A stretch of DNA of 64,000 nt from Erysipelotrichaceae bacterium (lineage in GTDB: Bacteria; Bacillota_I; Bacilli_A; Erysipelotrichales; Erysipelotrichaceae): NCBI GenBank assembly GCA_022772735.1, contig JALEZD010000020.1, positions 1-64,000 of the forward strand, written 5' to 3'. Under the pieces are notes generated by a model, which was given only the letters and a program-made list of their open reading frames with translations, searched no databases and was not told the origin of the DNA. The position numbers and the translations under genes were made by a program. Below are positions 1-8,587 of the stretch, piece after piece (the stretch's first letter is position 1; each line of letters starts with the position of its first letter).

Positions 1-92
1 TTTCTTACCAAATGTTCTTGCGGTACTAACTCTTCTAATGTATTCAATATAATACAATCATTTTTTATATTATTATATTTTGTCATTGACAT
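1..92 (-). mobile_element. IS1182-like transposase, N-terminal 30 codons (cut by window edge)
   Basis: The minus-strand frame starts at ATG 92-90, preceded by an AGGAG ribosome site, and runs off the left edge without a stop. The 30 visible residues contain the run LNTLEELVPQEHLVRK. This resembles the N-terminus of IS1182-family DDE transposases, where a Leu-Val-Pro-x-x-His-Leu-x-Arg-Lys segment opens the protein. No catalytic residues are visible, so completeness and activity cannot be judged. A 10-bp inverted repeat lies just upstream. The family assignment rests on this short segment only. Confidence 0.55.
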
Positions 93-139
93 ATTGTTTT
101 TCTCTCCTGTTCCCTCTACTTTATTTTACCATTAAAAAA

Positions 140-183
140 GTAGATAAGACCTTTTGTTTGAGAGAACAGGATTTCTTATCTAC
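140..183. repeat. Inverted repeat upstream of the transposase-like gene
   Basis: GTAGATAAGA at 140-149 is mirrored exactly by TCTTATCTAC at 174-183, with a partly self-complementary interior. It lies between the transposase-like start and alr. It could be part of an IS end or a structured leader. No T-tract follows it. Confidence 0.5.
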
Positions 184-238
184 CTCGTTAGTATATCAAT
201 TTTTTTTGCGCTTGACTATACTTCTTTGTCAACAGGCT

Positions 239-265
239 GAAGAGGAAATTAAATTTCCTCTTTTA
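239..265. terminator. Hairpin overlapping the alr stop codon
   Basis: AAGAGGAAATT is mirrored by AATTTCCTCTT, followed on the plus strand by a T-rich run. On the minus strand, alr reads through it at its last codons. The orientation of the T-run fits plus-strand termination better; a role for alr is uncertain. Confidence 0.45.
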
Positions 266-1369
266 GTTTTCACTTTCATTTAACCTAGGGTTAAAATTAG
301 TTAAATATCTGTTATCTTTAAAGTATACTCTAGTAAGTCTATCACTTAAAATAGTAATTATTTCATAGGGTATAGTATCTAAATCATTTGCAATTTTTTC
401 TATTGATATATTTTTACCGAATAATTCAACAAGTGTACCAATATTTTTTTTGCTTTTTAACTTAATCATCATTTGGTCCATACAAATTCTACCTACTATC
501 TCAGCGTATTCATCTTCAACTAGTACCATTCTACCTTGATTTTTTCTTATCCAACCATCAGCATATCCGATAGGTAGTGTAGCTATTATTTCATTTTCTA
601 AAGCCTTATATGTAGCACCATAACTAACTGTTTCACCTTTGAGAATTTTTTTGACATTTGTTATTCTACAAAATAGTGACAATACATTTTTTAATGTTTT
701 ATCATATGTATTTATTCCAAGTAGTGAAATTCCAACTCTAACTGCATTAGTGAAATTTTCATTTAAAATAAAAGCACCATCTGAGTTAGAAGTGTGAATC
801 CATTTGAAATTTCTATTACAATTTTTAACTGTGTTTTCAAATAATTTAAATTGTTTATTTGTCATTGGATTTTCTTTTTCATCAGAACATGCAAAATGAG
901 TGAAAATTCCTTCGATTATCATTTTAGAATTGTCGAGGATTTTTATTGCTTCTTTTAACTCCTCTTCTGATTTTAATCCTATTCTATTCATTCCTGTATC
1001 AAGTTTGATTTGAACTTTTATATTTGATGCATCATATTTTGAAAAAGTTTTAATCCAATCCAAAGAAACAGTGGTTAGAGTTAAATCATTTTTTTTGATT
1101 ATATCAATGTATTCATGGCTGACATAACTTAATATCAGTATATCTTTTTTACAACCACAATTTCTTAATGCAATTGCTTCTTCTAAACTAGAAACCGCAA
1201 ACATACATGCGCCAGCTTCTTCAGCAGCTTTATATATTTCCTGTATACCGCACCCATATGCATTGGCTTTTACAATTGCAATTAAGTTTTTATTTGTTTT
1301 TTTTATAATAGTTTTTATATTGTATTTAAAAGCATCTAAATCTACTTTTATCCATGCATCTCTATACAT
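263..1369 (-). CDS. alr: Alanine racemase
   Basis: PLP enzyme that interconverts L- and D-alanine for peptidoglycan synthesis in the cytosol. The N-terminal TIM barrel carries the PLP-lysine segment IVKANAYGCG (about residues 32-41). The C-terminal barrel carries the catalytic tyrosine in VSYGATYK and the conserved GYADGW and GRICMDQ segments. At 368 residues it has normal full length for Alr. It follows a small membrane-protein gene by 11 bases and is probably cotranscribed with it. Its presence shows the host makes a peptidoglycan wall. Nothing odd was seen in the catalytic motifs. Confidence 0.95.
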   Translation of the reverse strand: MYRDAWIKVDLDAFKYNIKTIIKKTNKNLIAIVKANAYGCGIQEIYKAAEEAGACMFAVSSLEEAIALRNCGCKKDILILSYVSHEYIDIIKKNDLTLTTVSLDWIKTFSKYDASNIKVQIKLDTGMNRIGLKSEEELKEAIKILDNSKMIIEGIFTHFACSDEKENPMTNKQFKLFENTVKNCNRNFKWIHTSNSDGAFILNENFTNAVRVGISLLGINTYDKTLKNVLSLFCRITNVKKILKGETVSYGATYKALENEIIATLPIGYADGWIRKNQGRMVLVEDEYAEIVGRICMDQMMIKLKSKKNIGTLVELFGKNISIEKIANDLDTIPYEIITILSDRLTRVYFKDNRYLTNFNPRLNESEN

Positions 1370-1380
1370 TATTTATTTAC

Positions 1381-1809
1381 CTACACAATTCTTGAATATT
1401 GATAACCAGCGTATATACCAACAGCTCTAAATAATAGAGACAATATAGAGTTTATATTAGTAGAAAGCATCATTTTTAAATATATAGGAAAAATATATGA
1501 TAAAAATGAAAGGTTGAATAAACTTTCAAATCCAAAAAAAGCAATCAAATCAGCTAAAATAATACATAAAGCGGTCAATACAGCTCCAAGTATTGAAAAT
1601 TCGATTTTAACTCCTCTTCCATATTTTTTTATTGCACTTCCTATTAAGTAACCAATTCCAATAAATGCCATTGAAAATTCTATAGTTAGTTTTGAACTTA
1701 TCAATCCATAAGCGATTGCTAGAAGAATTGATGTGACACTTCCAGCTAGTAATCCTCTAAGAAATCTAGCATTTTTTGATATGACATCTGTATTAAAAAT
1801 TTTATACAT
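1381..1809 (-). CDS. Small polytopic membrane protein of unknown function
   Basis: I do not recognise this 142-residue protein. It has four likely membrane spans: roughly LLAGSVTSILLAIAYGLIS, FSMAFIGIGYLIGSAI, ILGAVLTALCIILADLIAFFG, and a C-terminal span ending GIYAGYQYSRIV. The start at ATG 1809 is chosen because GGAGTG sits seven bases upstream; a longer frame to 1842 lacks a ribosome site. It lies 11 bases upstream of alr and diverges from the tRNA cluster, so coupling to cell-wall metabolism is possible but not shown. Confidence 0.65.
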   Translation of the reverse strand: MYKIFNTDVISKNARFLRGLLAGSVTSILLAIAYGLISSKLTIEFSMAFIGIGYLIGSAIKKYGRGVKIEFSILGAVLTALCIILADLIAFFGFESLFNLSFLSYIFPIYLKMMLSTNINSILSLLFRAVGIYAGYQYSRIV

Positions 1810-1873
1810 ATTATCACTCCAATCTATATATAAGTATAGCATATATTTTTTTAAAAAAATTTCAAATAGGTGG

Positions 1874-1902
1874 TTGACTCCTTAAAAAACATATGGTATA
1901 TT
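1874..1902 (+). promoter_or_regulatory. Promoter of the tRNA cluster
   Basis: TTGACT at 1874-1879 and TATATT at 1897-1902 are separated by 17 bases. They sit 22 bases upstream of the first mature tRNA base. Confidence 0.8.
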
Positions 1903-1923
1903 AAATAAGCACTTCAGTTAAGT

Positions 1924-1999
1924 GGAGGTTTAGCTCAGTTGGGAGAGCATCTGCCTTACAAGCAGAGGGTCAGCGGTTCGAGCCCGTTAACCTCCACCA
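1924..1999 (+). tRNA. tRNA-Val (TAC)
   Basis: Cloverleaf with acceptor GGAGGTT/AACCTCC, anticodon loop CTTACAA and an encoded CCA end. It is the first gene of a six-tRNA cluster. Confidence 0.95.
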
Positions 2000-2011
2000 T
2001 TTTATTAGATT

Positions 2012-2087
2012 GCCGACTTAGCTCAATTGGCAGAGCAATTGATTTGTAATCAATAGGTTGTAGGTTCGATTCCTATAGTCGGCACCA
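2012..2087 (+). tRNA. tRNA-Thr (TGT)
   Basis: Acceptor GCCGACT/AGTCGGC, anticodon loop TTTGTAA, encoded CCA. Confidence 0.95.
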
Positions 2088-2094
2088 TTTTTTT

Positions 2095-2179
2095 GGAGAA
2101 GTAGCGAAGTGGCTAAACGCGGCTGACTGTAACTCAGCTCTCTACGAGTTCGGTGGTTCGAATCCGCCCTTCTCCACCA
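2095..2179 (+). tRNA. tRNA-Tyr (GTA)
   Basis: Class II tRNA with a long variable arm, acceptor GGAGAAG, anticodon loop CTGTAAC and an encoded CCA. Confidence 0.95.
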
Positions 2180-2226
2180 TTCTTACAAGCAGGGTATGTT
2201 ACACTTGCATGCCATCAGCAATAGAT

Positions 2227-2302
2227 TGGGGCATAGCCAAGCGGTAAGGCATCAGACTTTGACTCTGACATTTCCCTGGTTCAAATCCAGGTGCCCCAGC
2301 CA
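2227..2302 (+). tRNA. tRNA-Gln (TTG)
   Basis: Acceptor TGGGGCA/TGCCCCA, anticodon loop CTTTGAC, discriminator G, encoded CCA. Confidence 0.95.
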
Positions 2303-2308
2303 TGTAAT

Positions 2309-2384
2309 GACCCGGTAGCTCAGGTGGTAGAGCAACTGACTTTTAATCAGTGGGTCGCGAGTTCGATTCTCGCCCGGGTCACCA
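2309..2384 (+). tRNA. tRNA-Lys (TTT)
   Basis: Acceptor GACCCGG/CCGGGTC, anticodon loop CTTTTAA, encoded CCA. It starts six bases after tRNA-Gln. Confidence 0.95.
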
Positions 2385-2389
2385 TCTTT

Positions 2390-2463
2390 GCGGGTGTAGT
2401 TCAATGGTAGAACTTCAGCCTTCCAAGCTGACTACGTGGGTTCGATTCCCATCACCCGCTCCA
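2390..2463 (+). tRNA. tRNA-Gly (TCC)
   Basis: Acceptor GCGGGTG/CACCCGC, anticodon loop CTTCCAA, encoded CCA. Last gene of the cluster. Confidence 0.95.
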
Positions 2464-2474
2464 TTTAGAGCGAT

Positions 2475-2500
2475 AATCTCCATGTGGAGATTTTTTTTTT
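2475..2500 (+). terminator. Terminator of the tRNA cluster
   Basis: AATCTCC and GGAGATT flank a four-base loop and lead into ten Ts. Confidence 0.9.
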
Positions 2501-2508
2501 GAAAATAA

Positions 2509-2561
2509 AAATAGTTCCATATAATCCTCGTTTAAAATCATGAGGATATATAGAACTATTT
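2509..2561 (-). terminator. Terminator of the histidine-triad gene
   Basis: AAATAGTTC (2509-2517) pairs with GAACTATTT (2553-2561), with an inner stem ATCCTC/GAGGAT. It lies just after the stop of the minus-strand gene, and the outer stem ends in a T-rich run on that strand. Confidence 0.8.
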
Positions 2562-2565
2562 TTTA

Positions 2566-4902
2566 TTACCATCCACTATTTTCTTCTGGTGTAGTATTCT
2601 CTACTAAAATAGGTTCTATTTCAGCTTTTAATTTTCTTAATTCTTGTAATAGCCATTGATTTATTATTTCACTTTCAAAATCACTTTCTAGTGTATAAAA
2701 ATAATTTAATTTATTTGCTTTATCAGCACTATCAGGTATGTTTCTTTTATTGTTATTTATGAATGTAATTATTTCTTGAACTTCTTGCTTTTCTAAATCG
2801 TTTAATGGCATATCGTGAATATCAGCTGGTTTATTATCTTCGCTTGAAATTGATTCATCATTAGGTTGGTTATTATTTGTTTGTTTTTCAATTTCTTTTT
2901 TAACATAATTTGAAAATTCTAAAATGTTATTATAGGTTGCTTCTTTACTTAATGCTGAAGAATTTAAATCAGATTTTAATTGATTTAAGTTTTCTGTTAA
3001 ATTTTGTTTTAAATTGTCATTATGTATGGAATTTATTAATGATGAAATTTCAGATATTAAATTTGTAGATAGTCTACTATATCGTGTTTCTTTTTCTTCA
3101 AATGTTTTATATTCATTTTTTATAGAGCTTTTTAATTCTTCTAATTGCTTTGTTGTATATGAAGAAGCTAATGTTGAATTTATTTTTTCTTTTATTGTTT
3201 CGGATAATCTCTTATCATCCTTATTCAAGTTAATGTAGTTTAATAATTCTTTATCTTTATTACTTTCAGACTCTATAGATAAATTATTAAACTTTTCTTC
3301 TATTTTTAAGAGTGTTCTCATATCAGTATTGTTTTCATCAATACTATTTATTTCATTTAGCAATTCCAATTTTTTTGCAAGGTTGGTATTTTCATCAATA
3401 GCTCTTATTTTATTTAAAAGTATTTCATATTTTGATTTGAGATCATTTACTTTAGAAGAATCATTATTTGTAATGTTTATTTCTGATGCTATTTGTTTAA
3501 TTTCTAAACTTAATTTTTCTTCTTTTTCAAATCTATATGATATATCATTTTCTAAACTGTTTAGTTTTGTTGATAATTCTGTATATTTTGGATGCGATGA
3601 ATTTAAGTTTCGTTTTAATATAGTTACTTTTTCTAAAAGTTTTTCGTATGATAATTTCTCTACTTCATCATTTTGTATTTGCACATCTGAATTTATATAC
3701 TTTCTATTAAAACTCTCTAAAGCATTTAAATAACCCTTTGTTGAGTTATCTCCCCAGTCTAAATCAGCAGCAAAGTTTTTTAGAACTCTTAATACCCTCC
3801 TTAATTGTTTAGGGTTGTCTTTTAACTTTTCATTTGCGGTTTGAATTAATTTATCTGTTGCTTGTTTTACTACATTTCTATCCAATTCACCTGCAATATA
3901 TTCATGTGTAATTGGTGGGATTTTATTTTTAACATAATCTCTCCAACCTATGCTTGAGATTTTATAACTATGCATGTGATCACCGTGAGGAATTTTCATA
4001 TAACCATCTTCAATAATTATGGATTCAGCAGATACATTCATCTGTTTTGCAAGAGATTCTAATTCTTCTTCAAAATCTTTTTCTGGATCATTACTTGAGT
4101 TGGGTATTTTGATGTCAGATATTTTTATTGTGTGGTGATGGTCATGATGTGGATAAACAATGTATTCGCCTTCAATTGTTATGTCTTTTTTATCAACACC
4201 ATGAAATTTTGAAATGTACTCTATTATATCATCGTATTTATTTTTTAAAGGAGTTGTTGTGGTTTTTGTTGTTTCATCTTTTTTATTATTTTGTGATGCA
4301 TTATTTTTATTTTTGTAGATAAAGTGTAGATGGTCATTATGTTTAACTATATATCCATTTTCTGTTTCTTTGATTACATCTTTCATATTGAATACATATC
4401 CATCATCATTATCTTTTATGATATTGGTGTTTGTTTTATTTACTTGTTTTTCATCTTTTTTTTCAGTTGTTTCTTTGGATGAGGCATGTGGATCTTTGAT
4501 TTGTACATAATCACCAACTTTTTTACCTGCTGGTAGTTTTCCTTTTATATAGTCAAAATGATCTCCGTGTTTTACTACATATCCATCATCATAGACTTCC
4601 ACAACTTTTAAACTTGCGATGTCTTTTGGTTGTAATTTATAAACTTTAGGTGTTTCTGATGATAAATCAATATAAACATATTTATCATCATCAATCATAA
4701 TTATGTGATCACTACTATTTTCTATAGTTACAGTTTTTTCGTCAATAAATTGTAAATCTTTTGCGGATAAGGCGGTTTCAACTCTTTTTTTTATTTCATC
4801 TTTTGATAAAGATAAATGATTAGAATTTTCTTTTTTAGTATTTGTACATGAAGTAATAATAAAAATACTAAAAAATAAAAATATATAATATTTTATTTTC
4901 AT
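2566..4902 (-). CDS. Pht-like histidine-triad zinc-binding lipoprotein
   Basis: A 778-residue surface lipoprotein with a signal peptide and lipobox ITSC (Cys19). Histidine-triad motifs HxxHxH occur at 188-193 (HNDHLH), 252-257 (HHDHHH) and 306-311 (HGDHMH). A degenerate copy, HGDHFD, lies at 112 within DGYVVKHGDHFDYIKGKLP, very like streptococcal Pht repeats, which bind zinc and supply it to AdcA-type receptors. From about residue 380 onward the protein is charged and probably coiled coil, ending in an acidic tail. The start at 4902 has AAAGGA seven bases upstream; a longer frame to 4944 would run through the operator. Zinc control is inferred from the operator at 4919-4941. Confidence 0.85.
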   Translation of the reverse strand: MKIKYYIFLFFSIFIITSCTNTKKENSNHLSLSKDEIKKRVETALSAKDLQFIDEKTVTIENSSDHIIMIDDDKYVYIDLSSETPKVYKLQPKDIASLKVVEVYDDGYVVKHGDHFDYIKGKLPAGKKVGDYVQIKDPHASSKETTEKKDEKQVNKTNTNIIKDNDDGYVFNMKDVIKETENGYIVKHNDHLHFIYKNKNNASQNNKKDETTKTTTTPLKNKYDDIIEYISKFHGVDKKDITIEGEYIVYPHHDHHHTIKISDIKIPNSSNDPEKDFEEELESLAKQMNVSAESIIIEDGYMKIPHGDHMHSYKISSIGWRDYVKNKIPPITHEYIAGELDRNVVKQATDKLIQTANEKLKDNPKQLRRVLRVLKNFAADLDWGDNSTKGYLNALESFNRKYINSDVQIQNDEVEKLSYEKLLEKVTILKRNLNSSHPKYTELSTKLNSLENDISYRFEKEEKLSLEIKQIASEINITNNDSSKVNDLKSKYEILLNKIRAIDENTNLAKKLELLNEINSIDENNTDMRTLLKIEEKFNNLSIESESNKDKELLNYINLNKDDKRLSETIKEKINSTLASSYTTKQLEELKSSIKNEYKTFEEKETRYSRLSTNLISEISSLINSIHNDNLKQNLTENLNQLKSDLNSSALSKEATYNNILEFSNYVKKEIEKQTNNNQPNDESISSEDNKPADIHDMPLNDLEKQEVQEIITFINNNKRNIPDSADKANKLNYFYTLESDFESEIINQWLLQELRKLKAEIEPILVENTTPEENSGW

Positions 4903-4918
4903 TTTAACATCCTTTCTC

Positions 4919-4941
4919 AATTTGAAAACGTTTTTCAAATT
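4919..4941. promoter_or_regulatory. Zur-type operator candidate of the histidine-triad gene
   Basis: AATTTGAAAA (4919-4928), three bases, then the exact complement TTTTCAAATT (4932-4941). It begins ten bases downstream of the -10 box and so would cover the transcription start. The core TGAAAA-N3-TTTTCA is identical to that of the repeat at the zur promoter (62134-62156). Zinc regulation is inferred from this match. Confidence 0.75.
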
Positions 4942-4950
4942 CACTAGTAA

Positions 4951-4980
4951 ATTATATTCCTCTTAATAATTTAATGTCAA
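4951..4980 (-). promoter_or_regulatory. Promoter of the histidine-triad gene
   Basis: On the minus strand TTGACA (4980-4975) and TATAAT (4956-4951) are separated by 18 bases, immediately upstream of the palindromic operator. Confidence 0.8.
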
Positions 4981-5061
4981 GAAAGTTTATATTAAGATTT
5001 TTGTTTTATGAAAAATCAAACTTTATGGATTCAAAAAATCTAATAATGTATAATTAATATT

Positions 5062-6285
5062 ATGAAAAAAATATTAATATTATTTTGTTTATTAATTTTG
5101 GTAGGTTGTTCTAATACATATATAAAAGGTAATTTAATTCAGCCGACTGATGTTAATGTAAATTTAAAGGAATATTTGGATGATATCGAAGAATATCTAG
5201 ATCTATATTTAGATAGTTTTATCAATGATGGAGATATTTTAATTGACAATTATAAAGGGTATCCAATTGTTTGGAATATTGAACATGGTGAAGCAGTCTT
5301 TGAAAATAATGTTATACACAAAAAAGAAAATGCCAAAGAATATGAATCAGTAGTTATCAGTGCAGAGGTAAATGGAAAAAAATATTTGTTTGACAATGTT
5401 GAGTTATTAGATAAGTATGTTGGATATTTAATGACTTATTTTGTGGGTGATGGTTTAAAAAATGAACAAGTTTATTATGGATGGACATATGATGGGTTAT
5501 TGTGGTATCCAATAAATTTTCAAAGACCTGTTTTAAAGGCTACAATTGGAACACGAAGGCTTAGAGATCCAAGTATTATCCGCCAAAAAAATGGTAAATT
5601 TACTCTTGTGGCGACAGAAGGGTTTGATAATCCGGATATTTTCGCATTTGATACCACAAATTTGATTGATTTTGAAAATGAGAGATTGATTAATGTTAAT
5701 AAATCTAGTGATGTATTAGCTCTTTTAGAAAAACAAGCATGGGCTCCCGAAGGGTTTTATGATAGAAGAATTGATAAGTATGTAATTTATTGGAGTAGTC
5801 CAACTGATAAAAAAATGTTTTATAATTATTCCAGTGATTTGAATGATATTTCTTATCCATATGTTTTAGTTGATGTTGGATTTCCTGTTATTGATGGAAC
5901 ACTTCTAAAGGAAGATGAAGGATATTCTATAGTTTTAAAAGATGAAAGAATGCCTATGGAAAAACATTCACAACTTTTTGTTGGATATAGTGAAAAAGAT
6001 TATACACAAATTGAACATTTTGATTTTAATTTTTTCAGTGGGCACCAAAGTGAGGGACCTTTTATTATCCAAAGAGGATATGATTTTTTACTTTATTATG
6101 ATGATTATACACGACACAAATTCAAAGCATATCAGTTTTATGAGTTGAAAGCGAATATTTTTGAAGAAATAAAAGATACTGATATTATTAGTTCTATTAA
6201 TAATTTAAAACATGGGAGTGTTATTCCATTAACATGGAAAGAGTTTGAAAGGATAAAGGAGAAATATGATGTTGGCGAAAATTAA
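5062..6285 (+). CDS. GH43-like five-bladed propeller lipoprotein
   Basis: A 407-residue lipoprotein: signal peptide with lipobox LVGC (Cys16), an N-terminal region of about 100 residues that may be an Ig-like fold, then a GH43-type beta-propeller. Propeller landmarks are RRLRDPSII, WAPEGFYD, IDGTLL and HQSEGPFII. These match the expected positions of the catalytic Asp, the pKa-modulating Asp and the general-acid Glu of the family, whose members cleave arabinosyl or xylosyl bonds. The substrate cannot be read from sequence. It overlaps the next lipoprotein gene by 20 bases. No clear ribosome site precedes the ATG; TATAAT ends only seven bases before it. Confidence 0.7.
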   Translation: MKKILILFCLLILVGCSNTYIKGNLIQPTDVNVNLKEYLDDIEEYLDLYLDSFINDGDILIDNYKGYPIVWNIEHGEAVFENNVIHKKENAKEYESVVISAEVNGKKYLFDNVELLDKYVGYLMTYFVGDGLKNEQVYYGWTYDGLLWYPINFQRPVLKATIGTRRLRDPSIIRQKNGKFTLVATEGFDNPDIFAFDTTNLIDFENERLINVNKSSDVLALLEKQAWAPEGFYDRRIDKYVIYWSSPTDKKMFYNYSSDLNDISYPYVLVDVGFPVIDGTLLKEDEGYSIVLKDERMPMEKHSQLFVGYSEKDYTQIEHFDFNFFSGHQSEGPFIIQRGYDFLLYYDDYTRHKFKAYQFYELKANIFEEIKDTDIISSINNLKHGSVIPLTWKEFERIKEKYDVGEN

Positions 6286-7258
6286 ATGGTTTGTAATTAT
6301 TGTCATGTTTTTAAGTGGTTGTACTAGTAAAAGTATTAATGCAAATTATGAAGAATATTATAATAATACAATTAATGTAAAAAATTATAAAATTACACAT
6401 AATATTATCGCAAGCTTTGGAAATGAAAAAATTAGTACAGAAACTTTGTTTTTATTTGATAATGATTTAAGTTATACACAGTTTACCCAAGATGATATAG
6501 AAGTAAAACAATATTTAATTGATGGTATTTTATATACGGAAGTGGGTGAAAGTAAATTTAAAATGTTTGATAACTCAAGTTTAAATTCATTTATAGATTC
6601 GATTAGTGTAAGAGATATATTAAGTTACGAATCATCTTCAAAAAGTGGAATTGTTGATTTTACAATAAATGTTTCTGAAGAAGAAAAAACTAATAATATT
6701 AAAAAATTGTTAAATGAACTTGGGATTGATTCAACCAATGTTACAAGTAGTGAATTTGTCATAAGTGCGAAAGGTAAAGATAATAAAATAATTGAAATAA
6801 ACAAAAAAACAGAAATAACTTTAAATGATAAAAATAAATTTATGCATGAAAGTATTTATAAATTTTCAGATATTGGTGAAACAGTAATAAAAAAACCAGA
6901 TAATTTAGAAGAGTATTTATTTCCTGAAGAAGATAATATTGAAAATGTTAAAATGCTTTTAGAAGAAATTTTAGGATATAAAAGAAATGGAAATGTTTTA
7001 TCTGTAAAATTTAATGATAATGAATCATATAGTTTTGATTTTGACAATGGGGTGTTTACTTATACTCTTTTATCGTCTTCCTCAATCTATAATTTTAAAA
7101 ACAATATAGGTACATTTAATAATTGTACATATGACTTCAATACTTTCAGTAAGAGTGGTTCTTGTACTGATGAGGAATTTGAAAGGGTTAAATATACTAA
7201 AATTTATTTAGGGATTGAACTTGATAGTATTGGAAAAACATTAAGTGATATTAAATAA
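6266..7258 (+). CDS. Lipoprotein of unknown function
   Basis: Not recognised. A 330-residue exported protein with signal peptide and lipobox LSGC. The body is rich in alternating beta-type segments (for example NYKITHNIIASFG and KISTETLFLF) and lacks membrane spans. The overall look recalls LolA/LppX-like or DUF-type lipoproteins, but I cannot assign a family. A CxxD-containing C-terminal stretch (FNNCTYDFNTFSKSGSC) could form a disulfide. AGGAG five bases upstream of ATG 6266 supports the start, within the end of the GH43-like gene, so the two are translationally coupled. Confidence 0.7.
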   Translation: MMLAKIKWFVIIVMFLSGCTSKSINANYEEYYNNTINVKNYKITHNIIASFGNEKISTETLFLFDNDLSYTQFTQDDIEVKQYLIDGILYTEVGESKFKMFDNSSLNSFIDSISVRDILSYESSSKSGIVDFTINVSEEEKTNNIKKLLNELGIDSTNVTSSEFVISAKGKDNKIIEINKKTEITLNDKNKFMHESIYKFSDIGETVIKKPDNLEEYLFPEEDNIENVKMLLEEILGYKRNGNVLSVKFNDNESYSFDFDNGVFTYTLLSSSSIYNFKNNIGTFNNCTYDFNTFSKSGSCTDEEFERVKYTKIYLGIELDSIGKTLSDIK

Positions 7259-7314
7259 TATTAATTTATCTTATATATAATTAAGGAGATATATTGGGGG
7301 TATAAGATAAAAGC

Positions 7315-7926
7315 ATGTATTTCCCCAATATATTATTAAAAATGATAGATAGTATTAAAAAATTTGCAAAAGAAAATAATGTTCCAATTATGTTAGATGA
7401 TGGAATTAGCTTTTTGATTAATTATATAAAAGAAAAAGAAATAAAGAATATTTTGGAGGTTGGAAGTGCAATAGGTTTTTCTGCGATAATGATGGCAACT
7501 GTATCGAATGATATAATTGTAGATACTATTGAGATTGATACAGGAAGATTTGAGATTGCAAAAAAAAATATCAAAAGTTTCAACCTTGATAGTAGAATAA
7601 ACATATATAATACTGATGCGTTGGAGTTTGTTAGTGAAAAAAAGTATGACTTGATATTTATTGATGCTGCAAAAGCACAGTATAAAAGATATATGGAATA
7701 TTTTTTAAACAATTTAAAGGATGATGGTGTATTTATTTTTGATAATATGAATTTTCATGGAATGGTTGATAACTTTGAAAGTATAAAGAATAGAAATACA
7801 AGAAGCTTAGTTAAGAAAATTAAACGATTCAAAGATGAAATCTTAGATGATGAAAATTATGAGGTTATTTTTGAAAAAAATATTGGAGATGGCATAATTA
7901 TAGCTAAATATAAAAGATATGTATAA
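7315..7926 (+). CDS. trmR: tRNA 5-hydroxyuridine methyltransferase (YrrM/TrmR type)
   Basis: Class I SAM-dependent O-methyltransferase of 203 residues. Motif I is ILEVGSAIGFSA. The DLIFIDAAKAQY and FIFDNMNFHG segments match the COMT-like family that includes B. subtilis YrrM (TrmR), which methylates ho5U34 in tRNA to mo5U. Opening residues NNVPIMLDDG also match YrrM. A stop codon lies just upstream in frame, so ATG 7315 is the first possible start; the ribosome site is weak. It overlaps the response-regulator gene by eight bases, so it belongs to the same transcript as the Bce-like system, an unusual partner. Another small-molecule methyltransferase role is possible. Confidence 0.7.
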   Translation: MYFPNILLKMIDSIKKFAKENNVPIMLDDGISFLINYIKEKEIKNILEVGSAIGFSAIMMATVSNDIIVDTIEIDTGRFEIAKKNIKSFNLDSRINIYNTDALEFVSEKKYDLIFIDAAKAQYKRYMEYFLNNLKDDGVFIFDNMNFHGMVDNFESIKNRNTRSLVKKIKRFKDEILDDENYEVIFEKNIGDGIIIAKYKRYV

Positions 7927-8587
7927 AATTTTAATTGTTGAAGATGACAAAACTATTTATAGTTTATTAAAAGAACATTTAGAAAAATGGGGATATATAG
8001 TTAAAGGGATAGATGATTTTAATAATATAATAGATGTGTTTAATGAGTTTAAACCAAACATAGTATTATTAGATATATATTTACCGTTTTATAATGGATA
8101 TTATTGGTGCCAAAATATTAGAAAAATATCAAATGTACCAATAATGTTTATTTCCAGTGCTTCTGAAAATATGAATATTATAATGGCAATGGATATAGGG
8201 GCAGATGATTTTATTGTTAAACCATTTGATATTGATGTATTAATTTCTAAGGTTAAAGCATTAATCAGAAGAACTTATCAAACAAAGAAAGAACAAAATC
8301 TACTAGAATATAACAATGTAAGTTTAAATATAAATGATGCTTCATTATTTTATGAAGGTAAAAGGATAGAACTTACTAAAAATGATTTTAGAATTCTAGT
8401 TATATTGTTTGAAAATGTAGGTAAAATTGTTTCTAGAGATTTAATAATGCAGAAACTTTGGGAAACTGATGAATTTATTGATGATAATACTTTAACAGTT
8501 AACATGACAAGATTAAAAAAGAAACTTGAAGAATTTGGTATTAATAATTTTATTAAAACAAAAAAAGGTGTGGGGTATTATATTTAA
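7919..8587 (+). CDS. OmpR-family response regulator, BceR-like
   Basis: A 222-residue two-component regulator. The receiver domain has acidic residues EDD at 8-10, phosphoacceptor Asp52 in VLLDIYLP and Lys in DDFIVKPFD. The C-terminal winged helix contains ELTKNDFRIL and NTLTVNMTRLKKKL. Size and motifs fit BceR/BraR regulators, which respond to peptide antibiotics. It overlaps trmR upstream and ends on the first base of the kinase gene. The expected target is the promoter in front of the adjacent ABC genes. Confidence 0.88.
   Translation: MYKILIVEDDKTIYSLLKEHLEKWGYIVKGIDDFNNIIDVFNEFKPNIVLLDIYLPFYNGYYWCQNIRKISNVPIMFISSASENMNIIMAMDIGADDFIVKPFDIDVLISKVKALIRRTYQTKKEQNLLEYNNVSLNINDASLFYEGKRIELTKNDFRILVILFENVGKIVSRDLIMQKLWETDEFIDDNTLTVNMTRLKKKLEEFGINNFIKTKKGVGYYI

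Noticed and set aside
80-283. Open frame of 67 codons on the plus strand
   Set aside because: It runs over the transposase start and the inverted repeat, has no ribosome site and a low-complexity translation.
2095-2179. Possible tRNA-Ser or tRNA-Leu because of the long variable arm
   Set aside because: The anticodon loop CTGTAAC gives GTA, so it is tRNA-Tyr, which also has a long arm in bacteria.
3014-3733. Long plus-strand frames inside the histidine-triad gene
   Set aside because: They are antisense shadows of a biased coding sequence; the minus-strand protein has clear motifs and a signal peptide.
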